A stretch of 9,444 nt of DNA from JBNKFQ01 sp050289385 (GCA_050289385.1 JBNKFQ010000309.1:1-9444); one strand, 5' to 3'. Counted from the first letter of the stretch, positions 1 through 7,178 are shown. The notes: generated from the letters alone by a model not told the origin. Program-made: numbers and translations.

Positions 1-351
1 ATGGCATTTCTTCGCCTCGGGCTTACTGAACTGGAGCTGGGCAACGATGTTGAGGCACGCGGCGCTTTTGAAAAAGCCTTGCGCCTGAACCAACGTTTTG
101 CTCCCGCGTACCTTGCATTGGCGGAAATGGAATATGTTGCAGGCAATTTTTCGCTGGCCAGGCGATATTTGGGGCAGTACAACGAGTTGTCGCGCCCCTC
201 TTCGCGCAGTCTCTGGCTTGGCGTTCGAGTAGAAAACAAATTTCAAAACAAGGATGCTGAAGCAAGCTATGGATTGGCGTTGAAAAACCTTTTCCCCAAT
301 TCCAAAGAGAACCTGGCCTACCAGGAATGGCTTAAGCATGCAGAACAATAA
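1..351 (+). CDS. pilW: Type IV pilus biogenesis/stability lipoprotein PilW (PilF), C-terminal part
   Basis: This is the 3' end of a TPR protein of the PilF/PilW family, the outer-membrane pilotin that helps the PilQ secretin assemble for type IV pili. The visible 116 residues contain one clear TPR (about residues 2-32, with the pattern LGLTELELG...A...FEKALRLN) and a second helical pair (33-65, APAYLALAEMEY...A..YL). They end with the family's typical tail, ASYGLALKNLFPNS followed by YQEWL. Family members are about 250 residues, so the N-terminal half, including the lipoprotein signal, lies before the window; the ATG at position 1 is probably an internal Met rather than the start. The gene overlaps rodZ by 14 nt, which suggests translational coupling, and pilF next to rodZ is the usual order in Pseudomonas-type genomes. 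The identification rests on the motif pattern plus synteny. Confidence 0.85.
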   Translation: MAFLRLGLTELELGNDVEARGAFEKALRLNQRFAPAYLALAEMEYVAGNFSLARRYLGQYNELSRPSSRSLWLGVRVENKFQNKDAEASYGLALKNLFPNSKENLAYQEWLKHAEQ

Positions 352-1069
352 TGACAAACAGCGTGACACAATTATTGAAGACGAAAGCTGGATGACACCA
401 GGCATTATTTTACGCAAGGCGCGTCGTGACGGCGGTTTAAGTGAAGCAGAAGTATGCAGTCAGCTGGGCTTGACAGGTCGTTCCCTGCGAGCCCTGGAAA
501 GTGACGACCTGGGCCGCTTGCCCGCGGCCGCTTATGTGCGAGGGTATATTCGGCGATACTGCGATTTGCTCGATATTCCGGCCGAAGAAGTTGTTGCCAG
601 TTACGAAAAATTGCGCAAGGAGGTGGAAGGTGATGAAGAGATTGTGGAGATCGCGCCATCCCGCAAACCGGTTTGGCACAAATACTGGTTGTGGGGTGTG
701 GTCATTGCGGTCCTCGTAGTATTGGGGTTTTGGGTTCTGAGAGGAGTGTCTGGCAGCACCGAGGCGAGTGAATACCACACGGCGCCGGTAGCAAACACCG
801 AGCCTCTGACGGTAAGGGATGGTGTGGAAGTGCAGACATTGAGTCTGGTATTTTCGGGTAACAGTTGGGTGGAAGTCGTGGACGCTCGCCGCGATATCCT
901 GCTGGCAGACCTCAGACACGCCGGTGATCAATTGGAGCTAACCGGTGTGCCGCCGTTTGAATTGCGTGTCAGCAAGCCAGAAAATGTCGATATTCACTAC
1001 GCTGAGCGTCCGGTTAAGGTAAAATCCGCTACCGAGATGAAAATTGCGCGGGTTGTAATCGGCCGTTGA
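338..1069 (+). CDS. rodZ: Cytoskeleton protein RodZ
   Basis: RodZ is a bitopic inner-membrane protein that links the MreB actin-like filament to the cell-wall elongation machinery and sets rod shape. The 243-residue product has a cytoplasmic HTH_25/Xre-like domain at about residues 20-85 (GIILRKARR..., then YVRGYIRRYCDLL). A basic stretch precedes one transmembrane helix (about 114-136, WHKYWLWGVVIAVLVVLGFW), and a periplasmic C-terminal RodZ/DUF4115 domain follows (about 165-243, including SWVEVVDARRDILL). E. coli RodZ is about 337 residues; the difference here lies in the short linker (about 30 residues) between membrane helix and periplasmic domain. The ATG at 338 sits inside the end of pilW, with AGGAA at 323-327 as a plausible ribosome-binding site. 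Position between pilW and ispG matches the conserved gene order. Confidence 0.95.
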   Translation: MQNNNDKQRDTIIEDESWMTPGIILRKARRDGGLSEAEVCSQLGLTGRSLRALESDDLGRLPAAAYVRGYIRRYCDLLDIPAEEVVASYEKLRKEVEGDEEIVEIAPSRKPVWHKYWLWGVVIAVLVVLGFWVLRGVSGSTEASEYHTAPVANTEPLTVRDGVEVQTLSLVFSGNSWVEVVDARRDILLADLRHAGDQLELTGVPPFELRVSKPENVDIHYAERPVKVKSATEMKIARVVIGR

Positions 1070-1124
1070 CTCCGTTGTTGAGCAGTGGAGAGAGCGGCAG
1101 ATGCGTCGCCACGAGTGGTTGTAA

Positions 1125-2246
1125 ATGTATTTTGAGTCCCCGATAAAAAGACGACAGTCTCGCCAGATTATGGTGGGTGATGTGGCTGTGGGTGGCGGTG
1201 CGCCGATTTCGGTGCAGAGCATGACCAACACAGAAACCACTGATATTGAGTCTACCGTTGCGCAGATCAAGAGACTGCAGGAGGCTGGCGCCGACATCGT
1301 GCGTGTTTCGGTGCCAAGTCTGGACGCAGCCGATGCTTTTGGCATGATTCGCAAGCAGGTGTCCGTGCCACTGGTGGCAGATATCCACTTTGATTACCGT
1401 ATTGCCCTGCGAGTCGCTGACCTCGGTGTTGATTGCCTGCGTATCAATCCTGGCAATATCGGTCGCGAGAAACGCATTCAGGCCGTGGTGGACAAGGCGC
1501 GAGATTTGGCAATCCCGATCCGTATCGGCGTCAATGCCGGGTCCCTGGAAAAAGACTTGCAAAAAAAATACGGTGAGCCGACGCCCGATGCCCTGGTTGA
1601 ATCGGCACTGCGCCATGTCGATATTCTCGACAGGCTGAACTTTCAGGACTTTAAGGTCAGTGTAAAAGCCTCCGATATTTTTATGGCGGTGGGCGCCTAT
1701 CGAAAACTGGCGCAGCAAATTGAACAACCACTGCATTTGGGTATTACGGAAGCAGGCGGTTTCCGCTCGGGTACGGTAAAATCCGCGATTGGCCTGGGGC
1801 AACTGCTGATGGATGGCATTGGCGATACCATTCGTGTATCACTGGCCGCCGACCCGGTTGAGGAAGTGCGCGTTGCCTGGGATATGCTCAGAAGTCTGCG
1901 CCTGCGGTCGAAGGGAATTAACTTTATTGCCTGCCCCAGTTGCTCACGGCAGAATTTTGATGTCGTCAAAACCATGAATGAGCTGGAACAGAGGCTTGAA
2001 GATGTTACGGTGCCGATGGAGGTGGCGGTTATTGGCTGTATAGTAAATGGTCCGGGTGAGGCTCGGGAGGCAGATATCGGGCTGACCGGGGGTACGCCCA
2101 ACAACCTGGTTTATATTGATGGCCAACCTGACCACAAGCTGAATCAGGAAAACCTGGTGGACGAGCTGGAAAAGCTGATCAGGGACAAAGCTGCTGCCAA
2201 AGCTCAGGCTAACGACCAGATTATCGCGCGGTCAGATGCTGGGTGA
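1125..2246 (+). CDS. ispG: 4-hydroxy-3-methylbut-2-en-1-yl diphosphate synthase (flavodoxin), IspG/GcpE
   Basis: IspG is the cytosolic [4Fe-4S] enzyme of the MEP isoprenoid pathway. It reductively converts 2-C-methyl-D-erythritol 2,4-cyclodiphosphate to HMBPP, normally with flavodoxin as electron donor. The 373-residue product is almost the length of the E. coli enzyme (372) and closely resembles it throughout, for example VQSMTNTETTD (30-40), VPLVADIHFDYRIAL (81-95), CLRINPGNIG (104-113) and HLGITEAGG (204-212). The cluster ligands are all present: Cys270 and Cys273 (ACPSCSRQ), Cys305 and Glu312 (IGCIVNGPGEA). The ATG at 1125 is directly preceded by an in-frame TAA (1122-1124), so no longer start is possible; the Shine-Dalgarno is weak (GAGTGG upstream). 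An 8-A run at 1561-1568 lies inside the gene but the frame is intact. It sits between rodZ and hisS as in most gammaproteobacteria. Confidence 0.98.
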   Translation: MYFESPIKRRQSRQIMVGDVAVGGGAPISVQSMTNTETTDIESTVAQIKRLQEAGADIVRVSVPSLDAADAFGMIRKQVSVPLVADIHFDYRIALRVADLGVDCLRINPGNIGREKRIQAVVDKARDLAIPIRIGVNAGSLEKDLQKKYGEPTPDALVESALRHVDILDRLNFQDFKVSVKASDIFMAVGAYRKLAQQIEQPLHLGITEAGGFRSGTVKSAIGLGQLLMDGIGDTIRVSLAADPVEEVRVAWDMLRSLRLRSKGINFIACPSCSRQNFDVVKTMNELEQRLEDVTVPMEVAVIGCIVNGPGEAREADIGLTGGTPNNLVYIDGQPDHKLNQENLVDELEKLIRDKAAAKAQANDQIIARSDAG

Positions 2247-2305
2247 GACGCAACAAGTGCATGCTTCCCCACTGTATCTCACCGCCGAAATCTCATCATG
2301 GAAAG

Positions 2306-2332
2306 TAACGGAAACAGAATAACGGAAACAGA
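2306..2332 (+). repeat. Tandem 13-nt direct repeat in the hisS leader
   Basis: Two identical copies of TAACGGAAACAGA lie at 2306-2318 and 2320-2332, one base apart, immediately before the hisS start. The second copy places the purine-rich GGAAA about 8 nt before the TTG, where a ribosome-binding site would sit, so the duplication may also have duplicated a weak Shine-Dalgarno. The repeat itself is seen directly; any function is inference. The rest of the 89-nt ispG-hisS gap shows no hairpin that I would call a terminator. Confidence 0.75.
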
Positions 2333-2335
2333 TAG

Positions 2336-3622
2336 TTGAAAAAACTCCAGTCCATTCGGGGCATGAATGACTTGCTCCCCGATCAATCTCCTGTGTGGCA
2401 ATACGTGGAAGCGAAAACCTCCCGTCTGTTGCAGCGCTATGGTTATAGCGAAATTCGCACACCGATTCTTGAACACACCGATCTCTTCAAGCGCTCAATT
2501 GGCGAAGTTACCGATATTGTCGAAAAAGAGATGTATACCTTCGAGGACCGCAATGGTGACAGTCTTACCCTGCGCCCGGAGGGAACGGCAAGTTGTGTGC
2601 GCGCCTGTGAACAGCACGGTTTGTTGCACAACAAAGTGCAACGCCTGTGGTACGGTGGGCCAATGTTTCGCCACGAACGACCCCAAAAAGGCCGTGTGCG
2701 CCAGTTTCATCAGGTAGGTGTTGAGGCATTTGGGCTGGAAGGGCCGGATATTGACGCCGAGCTGCTGATCATGACAGCGCGCCTCTGGCGTGAGCTGGGT
2801 ATTGCCAACGCCGTGACGCTGCAAATCAATTCTCTCGGTACAACGGAGTCTCGTGGGCATTATCGAAACGCTTTGGTAGATTGGTTGCAAACGCACCGCG
2901 ATAAACTGGATGAGGACAGTCAGCGACGTCTTGCAACCAATCCGCTGCGTGTGCTCGACAGTAAAAATCCGGATGTTCAGGCTTTGCTTGTCGATGCGCC
3001 GAACATGCAGGATTATCTGGACCACGAATCAAAAGGTCATTTTGCGCAGCTTCGCGAAATACTGGATGCTGCCGGGATAGAATATGAGATAAACCCAAAG
3101 CTGGTTCGGGGCCTGGATTATTACGGCAAAACGGTTTTTGAATGGGTCACGCAATCACTGGGCGCACAGGGTACAGTGTGTGCAGGTGGGCGCTATGACG
3201 GGCTGGTAGAACAACTGGGTGGCAAGCCGGTGTCCGCAGTTGGCTTTGCCATGGGTATCGAGCGTCTGGTGTTGTTGCTTGACGCCTTGCACGTGGTGCC
3301 GGATAGTATCGGCCGTCAACTGGATGCCTATCTGGTGGCAGCGAGTGAAGTAAAGGCTGCGGCACTGGTAATCGCGGAACAATTGCGCGACGCTTGCAAC
3401 GGATTGAGGCTGCAAACTCATTGCGGTGGGGGAGGGCTTAAAAGCCAAATGAAAAAAGCGGACAAAAGTGGTGCTGAAATTGCTCTGATTTTGGGTCCAG
3501 ATGAAGCCGCTGCAGGTAACTTGACGATTAAGTTTTTACGCGACGACCAACCACAGCAAACGTTGCCTTTGGCCGATGTGGCAGCCGTGCTGACATCGCG
3601 TTTTAAAACGAGAGCCGATTAG
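2336..3622 (+). CDS. hisS: Histidine--tRNA ligase (HisRS)
   Basis: HisS is a cytosolic class II aminoacyl-tRNA synthetase that charges tRNA-His with histidine using ATP. The 428-residue product is near the usual bacterial length (about 424). It shows motif 1 region TPILEHTDLF (42-51), LTLRPEGTA (78-85 and flanking), motif 2 FRHERPQKGR...QFHQ (111-126), the HisRS-specific LVRGLDYYGKTVFEW (256-270, with the catalytic Arg at 258), GGRYDGL (284-290) and motif 3 GFAMGIERL (303-311). A C-terminal anticodon-binding domain follows (about 330-428). The start is TTG at 2336. The codon just upstream is an in-frame TAG (2333-2335), and the next ATG (2363) would remove the conserved opening LQSIRGMNDLLP, so TTG is effectively forced. 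It follows ispG by 89 nt and precedes yfgM. Confidence 0.98.
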   Translation: MKKLQSIRGMNDLLPDQSPVWQYVEAKTSRLLQRYGYSEIRTPILEHTDLFKRSIGEVTDIVEKEMYTFEDRNGDSLTLRPEGTASCVRACEQHGLLHNKVQRLWYGGPMFRHERPQKGRVRQFHQVGVEAFGLEGPDIDAELLIMTARLWRELGIANAVTLQINSLGTTESRGHYRNALVDWLQTHRDKLDEDSQRRLATNPLRVLDSKNPDVQALLVDAPNMQDYLDHESKGHFAQLREILDAAGIEYEINPKLVRGLDYYGKTVFEWVTQSLGAQGTVCAGGRYDGLVEQLGGKPVSAVGFAMGIERLVLLLDALHVVPDSIGRQLDAYLVAASEVKAAALVIAEQLRDACNGLRLQTHCGGGGLKSQMKKADKSGAEIALILGPDEAAAGNLTIKFLRDDQPQQTLPLADVAAVLTSRFKTRAD

Positions 3623-3668
3623 TGTTATCGGGTCTCCTGATATTTTTTAATATAACTTGACGATAAAC

Positions 3669-3673
3669 AGGAG
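3669..3673 (+). promoter_or_regulatory. Shine-Dalgarno AGGAG deciding the yfgM start
   Basis: AGGAG at 3669-3673 is followed after 5 nt by GTG at 3679. An upstream GTG at 3673 overlaps this site and cannot use it, so 3679 is the better start. An AT-rich patch with a TATAAC box (3651-3656) lies just upstream, but no matching -35 element is visible. Confidence 0.7.
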
Positions 3674-3678
3674 TGGGC

Positions 3679-4413
3679 GTGAGCGAACATCTCACTGAAG
3701 AAGAGCAGATAGAAACCTTTAAACGCTGGTGGAAAGAGCACGGTGTCAAAACCCTTACTGTTATCCTGGCTGGCATCGCAATCTGGTATGGCTGGCAGCA
3801 GTGGCAAGAGACTCGTGAGCGCCGTGCCGGGGAAGCTTCTCTGGTGTACCTGGATATGCTCGATGCCTCAGGTGCATCGGCAGACAAGCGTACCGATGAG
3901 CAACGTACCGATATTGTCGGTAAAGCCAACAAACTGAAAAGCGAATATTCTGGCACTCAATACGCGCGTTACGCTGCGTTCATGCTTGCCAAACTGGCGG
4001 TGGAAGAGGGCAAGCTTGATGCTGCAGCCGATGAATTGCAGTGGGTGCTCGATTCCGACCCTGATCAGGGGCTTGTGCGTATCGCTCGCCTGAGGCTTGC
4101 CCGAGTGGAGGCAGCGCGCGGCAACTTGCAACAGGCGCTAGATTTGCTGCAAGCCGAAGATGCTGGTGAAATGGCATCTGCCTATGCTGAAGTACGCGGT
4201 GATATCCATATGCAACAGGGCGACCGGCAAGCCGCACAAGATGCCTACGAAGAGGCCATCAGCCGCGCGACGTCGGCCGATGGAAATGCACGTCAGTTGC
4301 TTGAATTGAAGCTGAACCGGGTATCTCCCGCAGGTTCTGAAAATATAAAGGCCGACAATGCGGCAAAAAGCTCGCCCGATACCACGCAGCAGGCTGGTAT
4401 CGAAAAACAATAA
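3679..4413 (+). CDS. yfgM: YfgM family tetratricopeptide protein (SecYEG-associated ancillary subunit)
   Basis: YfgM-type proteins are anchored in the inner membrane with a periplasmic TPR domain. In E. coli YfgM associates with PpiD and SecYEG and helps pass secreted proteins into the periplasmic chaperone network. This 244-residue product has a short cytoplasmic N-terminus rich in Glu (MSEHLTEEEQIETFKRWW), one membrane helix at about 22-38 (GVKTLTVILAGIAIWYGW), then helical TPR_21-type repeats from about 55 to 215 (for example ARLRLARVEAARGNLQQAL and AYAEVRGDIHMQQGDRQAA). A polar tail of about 25 residues (216-244) extends beyond where E. coli YfgM (206 residues) ends. GTG at 3679 is chosen because of the spaced AGGAG; the alternative GTG at 3673 adds two residues. 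It lies 19 nt before bamB, consistent with cotranscription and a shared envelope-biogenesis theme. Confidence 0.92.
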   Translation: MSEHLTEEEQIETFKRWWKEHGVKTLTVILAGIAIWYGWQQWQETRERRAGEASLVYLDMLDASGASADKRTDEQRTDIVGKANKLKSEYSGTQYARYAAFMLAKLAVEEGKLDAAADELQWVLDSDPDQGLVRIARLRLARVEAARGNLQQALDLLQAEDAGEMASAYAEVRGDIHMQQGDRQAAQDAYEEAISRATSADGNARQLLELKLNRVSPAGSENIKADNAAKSSPDTTQQAGIEKQ

Positions 4414-4420
4414 AAACTTT

Positions 4421-4426
4421 AAGGAG
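4421..4426 (+). promoter_or_regulatory. Shine-Dalgarno AAGGAG for bamB
   Basis: AAGGAG at 4421-4426 lies 6 nt before ATG 4433 and lies in the short yfgM-bamB gap. It fixes the bamB start at the ATG that opens a lipoprotein signal, rather than an upstream in-frame start near 4358 that overlaps yfgM. Confidence 0.8.
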
Positions 4427-4432
4427 CACGCC

Positions 4433-5608
4433 ATGAGGGGTGAATCGGGTATAAAACGACTGAGCTGGATGTTGGCGGTACTCCTGTTGTCCGGGTGTAG
4501 CTGGTTTGGTGGCGATGATGAGTCTGAAGATGCCGAACTGGAACCGGCTGAACTGGAAGACTTTGTCGAAGAAGTAAAAATACGCAAGCTCTGGTCGACA
4601 GATATTGGCAGTGGTCAAAAGGAATATCTTGAGCGACTCCGCCCGGTTGTTGTTGACGGCAAGCTCTATGCCGCGGATGGCAAGGGCCGGGTTACCGCGC
4701 TGGATGCGAGCAGGGGCAAACGCCTGTGGCGAGTGGATCTCGATGTGGATCTGTCTGGCGGCGTGGGGGTTGGCGGTGGTCAAGTGCTTGTTGGCAATCG
4801 TGACGGCCGCCTGTATGCACTCAATGCGGATGATGGTGTGCAGTTGTGGCAGGCCCAGTTGAGCAGTGAAATTCTGGCGCCAGCCGTCAGTAATGGCGAA
4901 ATTGTCGCGGTGCAAACCGAAGATGGGCGCCTTGTCGGTCTGGATGCGGCCACGGGTGAAGAGGCGTGGCGTTACGACTCGGAAACACCGGTGCTTACGC
5001 TCTATGGCACCAGTACCCCCTTGATTGCACGCCGTATGGTGATTGCCGGGTTTGCCAACGGCAAAGTGGTTGGTGTGGACATCAACAAGGGAACCCAGCT
5101 GTGGGAAAGTCGCCTTACTGTGCCCCGTGGTCGCACCGAGCTGGATCGTTTGATCGATATTGACGGCGATATGCTGCTGGACGGGGAAATACTTTATGTC
5201 AGTGGCTATCGCGGTGCCGTTGCAGCCCTTAGCCGCAGTACCGGGCGCACAATCTGGACACAGCCTGCCTCCAGCTACCTTGGGCCGGCATTGGCAAACA
5301 ATCGAATTTATGTGGTTGAAGACGAAGACAAGGTGCGGGCTCTGCGCAGTAATGGTGGTCAAGAGCTTTGGGCCAATGAAAGTCTGTTTTTACGCCGCCT
5401 GGTTGCTCCGGTAGCTATTGGCGACTTTGTGGCGGTTGCCGACGGCGAAGGTTATTTGCACATACTGGCAGGAGAAGATGGTCGTTTCGTTGGCCGTACC
5501 AGGGTGGATGGCAGTGGCATTCGTGTGCCAATGACCACTGATGGTGGCACGATTTATGTTCAGGACAACGATGGTGGTGTAAAGGCCTATCAAATTGTTG
5601 ACAAGTGA
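4433..5608 (+). CDS. bamB: Outer membrane protein assembly factor BamB (lipoprotein)
   Basis: BamB is the beta-propeller lipoprotein of the BAM complex that inserts beta-barrel proteins into the outer membrane; it binds BamA. From ATG 4433 the product is 391 residues, the same size as E. coli BamB (392). It opens with a lipoprotein signal ending in the lipobox LLSG-C, Cys22. Ser follows the Cys, so there is no Asp inner-membrane retention signal, and an acidic stretch comes next. PQQ-like propeller blades recur with the GxVxALDxxxGxxLW pattern: GRVTALDASRGKRLW (85-99), GRLYALNADDGVQLW (125-139), GRLVGLDAATGEEAW (165-179), GKVVGVDINKGTQLW (210-224), GAVAALSRSTGRTIW (261-275), KVRALRSNGGQELW (300-313) and GYLHILAGEDGRF (340-352). 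The conserved segment TELDRLIDIDGD (235-246) and PVLTLYGTS (186-194) match the BamA-contact loops of E. coli, but Tyr191 occupies the position that is Arg in E. coli. Confidence 0.97.
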   Translation: MRGESGIKRLSWMLAVLLLSGCSWFGGDDESEDAELEPAELEDFVEEVKIRKLWSTDIGSGQKEYLERLRPVVVDGKLYAADGKGRVTALDASRGKRLWRVDLDVDLSGGVGVGGGQVLVGNRDGRLYALNADDGVQLWQAQLSSEILAPAVSNGEIVAVQTEDGRLVGLDAATGEEAWRYDSETPVLTLYGTSTPLIARRMVIAGFANGKVVGVDINKGTQLWESRLTVPRGRTELDRLIDIDGDMLLDGEILYVSGYRGAVAALSRSTGRTIWTQPASSYLGPALANNRIYVVEDEDKVRALRSNGGQELWANESLFLRRLVAPVAIGDFVAVADGEGYLHILAGEDGRFVGRTRVDGSGIRVPMTTDGGTIYVQDNDGGVKAYQIVDK

Positions 5609-5619
5609 TCAAACCGAAG

Positions 5620-5711
5620 TCGAAAGTCAAAAATCCGGGTAACCTGCGATAGAATTGTATTTCACAGCTAACCTCGGATTTTGCTTTCGATTTTCAACCT
5701 TTGGCTTTCGA
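5620..5711. repeat. Inverted repeat and triplicated CTTTCGA motif in the der leader
   Basis: An imperfect inverted repeat pairs 5620-5637 (TCGAAAGTCAAAAATCCG) with 5675-5690 (CGGATTTTGCTTTCGA), enclosing about 37 nt. A third copy of CTTTCGA lies at 5705-5711, so the left arm could pair with either of two right arms. There is no T-run directly after the arms, so this is not a clear intrinsic terminator. A TAGAAT box at 5650-5655 in the loop resembles a -10 element but lacks a good -35. This is the longest gap inside the gene cluster (119 nt) and could hold a promoter or control element for der; that is inference. Confidence 0.5.
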
Positions 5712-5727
5712 GTCAAGACACCCAACT

Positions 5728-7128
5728 ATGAAATTACCTGTAATTGCCCTGGTCGGTCGCCCCAATGTTGGCAAATCGACACTTTTTAATCGCCTGACCC
5801 GGTCGCGAGATGCGCTGGTTGCCAATTACGCGGGTCTCACTCGCGATCGCAAGTATGGTGAAGGTGAGTTGCACGGCCAGCGGTTTATCGTAATAGATAC
5901 CGGTGGTATCAGTGGCGACGAAGAAGGTATTGATTCGGTTATGGCAGATCAGTCGCAATTGGCGATTGAGGAAGCCGATGTCGTGCTGTTTGTTTTGGAC
6001 AGTCGCGATGGACTTACTGCCGCAGATCGGTCAATAGCAGAAAACCTTCGTGCGAGGGGAATATCTGCCTGCCTGGTGGCAAATAAAATTGATGGCGTAA
6101 ATCCTGATATTGCCATGGCAGAATTTCACGAGATCGGATTTGAGCATGTGTTCCCGACAACCGCCACCCATGGGCGCGGTGTCAAGTCGATGATGGAAGT
6201 TGTGTTACGGCCTTTTACTGCCGGGCCGGAGCAGGTGGAGCAACAGCCGCAAGAGCGCGGTATCAAAATTGCTGTCGTAGGTCGCCCCAATGTGGGCAAG
6301 TCCACGCTTGTCAATCGCCTGCTGGGAGAAGAGCGGGTAGTAGTGTTTGATTTGCCGGGGACCACCAGGGATAGTATCTATATTGATTACGAGCGCAATC
6401 AAAAGCGTTATACGCTGATTGATACTGCTGGTGTAAGGCGTCGCAAGAATGTCAGGCTGTCGGTAGAAAAATTCTCGATTGTCAAAACCATGCAGGCAAT
6501 TGAAGACGCCAATGTTGCCGTGCTGTTGATTGATGCCAGCGAAGGACTGGTGGATCAGGATCTGCACATGATGGGCTATGTTATTGATGCTGGTCGAGCG
6601 TTAGTGGTGGCGGTCAATAAATGGGATGGGTTGGCTCCTGAGCAGAGGGAACATGTCAAGGTGGAGCTGGAACGTCGTTTGCGGTTTGCTGACTTTGCCG
6701 ATGTTCACTTTATTTCAGCCCTGCATGGCAGCGGCGTTGGTAACCTCTACAAGTCTATTGAAGCCGCGTATGCGTCTGCTACCGATAAACTTAATACGTC
6801 CAATCTCACTCGTATCCTGGAGGATGCAGTGGCAACACATCAACCCCCCCTGGTGCGGGGGCGGCGTATTAAATTGCGTTATGCTCATGCTGGCGGGCAA
6901 AACCCGCCCATTATTGTGGTGCATGGTAACCAGACACAGGAGGTCCCCAATGCCTATGTGCGTTATCTGGAAAAAACATTTCGTCGGGAGTTGGGATTAC
7001 AGGGAACTCCGGTAAGAATCGAATTCAAGGGGGGGGAGAACCCTTTTGCCGGGCGCAAGAACAAGTTGACCCAGCGTCAGGTAGCCAAGAAGAAGCGTCT
7101 GATGAAACATGTAAAAAAGAAAAAGTAA
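5728..7128 (+). CDS. der: Ribosome-associated GTPase Der (EngA)
   Basis: Der is an essential GTPase with two tandem G domains that acts in 50S ribosomal subunit maturation. The 466-residue product shows G domain 1 with GRPNVGKS (10-17), DTGG (57-60) and NKID (119-122). G domain 2 has GRPNVGKS (185-192), a switch region PGTTRDS (210-216), DTAG (232-235) and NKWD (297-300). A KH-like C-terminal domain follows (about 355-440, HQPPLVRGRRIKL...AHAGGQNPP), then a basic tail ending KKKRLMKHVKKKK. The linker between G domains (about 165-178) is much shorter than the acidic linker of E. coli Der (490 residues). ATG 5728 gives the standard opening MKLPVIALVGRPNVGKS. An upstream TTG at 5701 would add nine unusual residues and has no ribosome-binding site. 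The Shine-Dalgarno before 5728 is also weak. The gene closes the conserved ispG-to-der block. Confidence 0.98.
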   Translation: MKLPVIALVGRPNVGKSTLFNRLTRSRDALVANYAGLTRDRKYGEGELHGQRFIVIDTGGISGDEEGIDSVMADQSQLAIEEADVVLFVLDSRDGLTAADRSIAENLRARGISACLVANKIDGVNPDIAMAEFHEIGFEHVFPTTATHGRGVKSMMEVVLRPFTAGPEQVEQQPQERGIKIAVVGRPNVGKSTLVNRLLGEERVVVFDLPGTTRDSIYIDYERNQKRYTLIDTAGVRRRKNVRLSVEKFSIVKTMQAIEDANVAVLLIDASEGLVDQDLHMMGYVIDAGRALVVAVNKWDGLAPEQREHVKVELERRLRFADFADVHFISALHGSGVGNLYKSIEAAYASATDKLNTSNLTRILEDAVATHQPPLVRGRRIKLRYAHAGGQNPPIIVVHGNQTQEVPNAYVRYLEKTFRRELGLQGTPVRIEFKGGENPFAGRKNKLTQRQVAKKKRLMKHVKKKK

Positions 7129-7167
7129 GGCTTGGCGGGTTGACTGAGACTAACTAACAGTTAAAAC

Positions 7168-7172
7168 AGGAG
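7168..7172 (+). promoter_or_regulatory. Shine-Dalgarno AGGAG deciding the DUF481 gene start
   Basis: AGGAG at 7168-7172 is spaced 6 nt from GTG 7179 and only 3 nt from GTG 7176. The later GTG, giving MKKALLG at the signal peptide start, is therefore preferred. Confidence 0.7.
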
Positions 7173-7178
7173 TAAGTG

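Noticed and set aside
1029..1802. Minus-strand open frame (257 codons) across ispG
   Set aside because: It is antisense to the highly conserved ispG and shows no recognisable family pattern, so it is a shadow frame.
3651..3656. TATAAC -10 box before yfgM
   Set aside because: No -35 element lies at proper spacing, and the AT-rich patch alone is not enough to call a promoter.
4259..5362. Long minus-strand open frame (367 codons) across bamB
   Set aside because: It lies antisense to a full-length, clearly recognisable bamB and its translation shows no domain pattern or plausible start; it is a codon-bias shadow.
5598..5603. Perfect TTGACA near the end of bamB as a -35 box for der
   Set aside because: There is no -10 element at 16-18 nt downstream; the TAGAAT box at 5650 is far too distant.
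7029..7036. Run of eight G in der as a possible phase-variable site
   Set aside because: The frame is intact, the gene is essential and the Lys-Gly-Gly-Glu residues fit the conserved family segment, so this is probably just codon choice.
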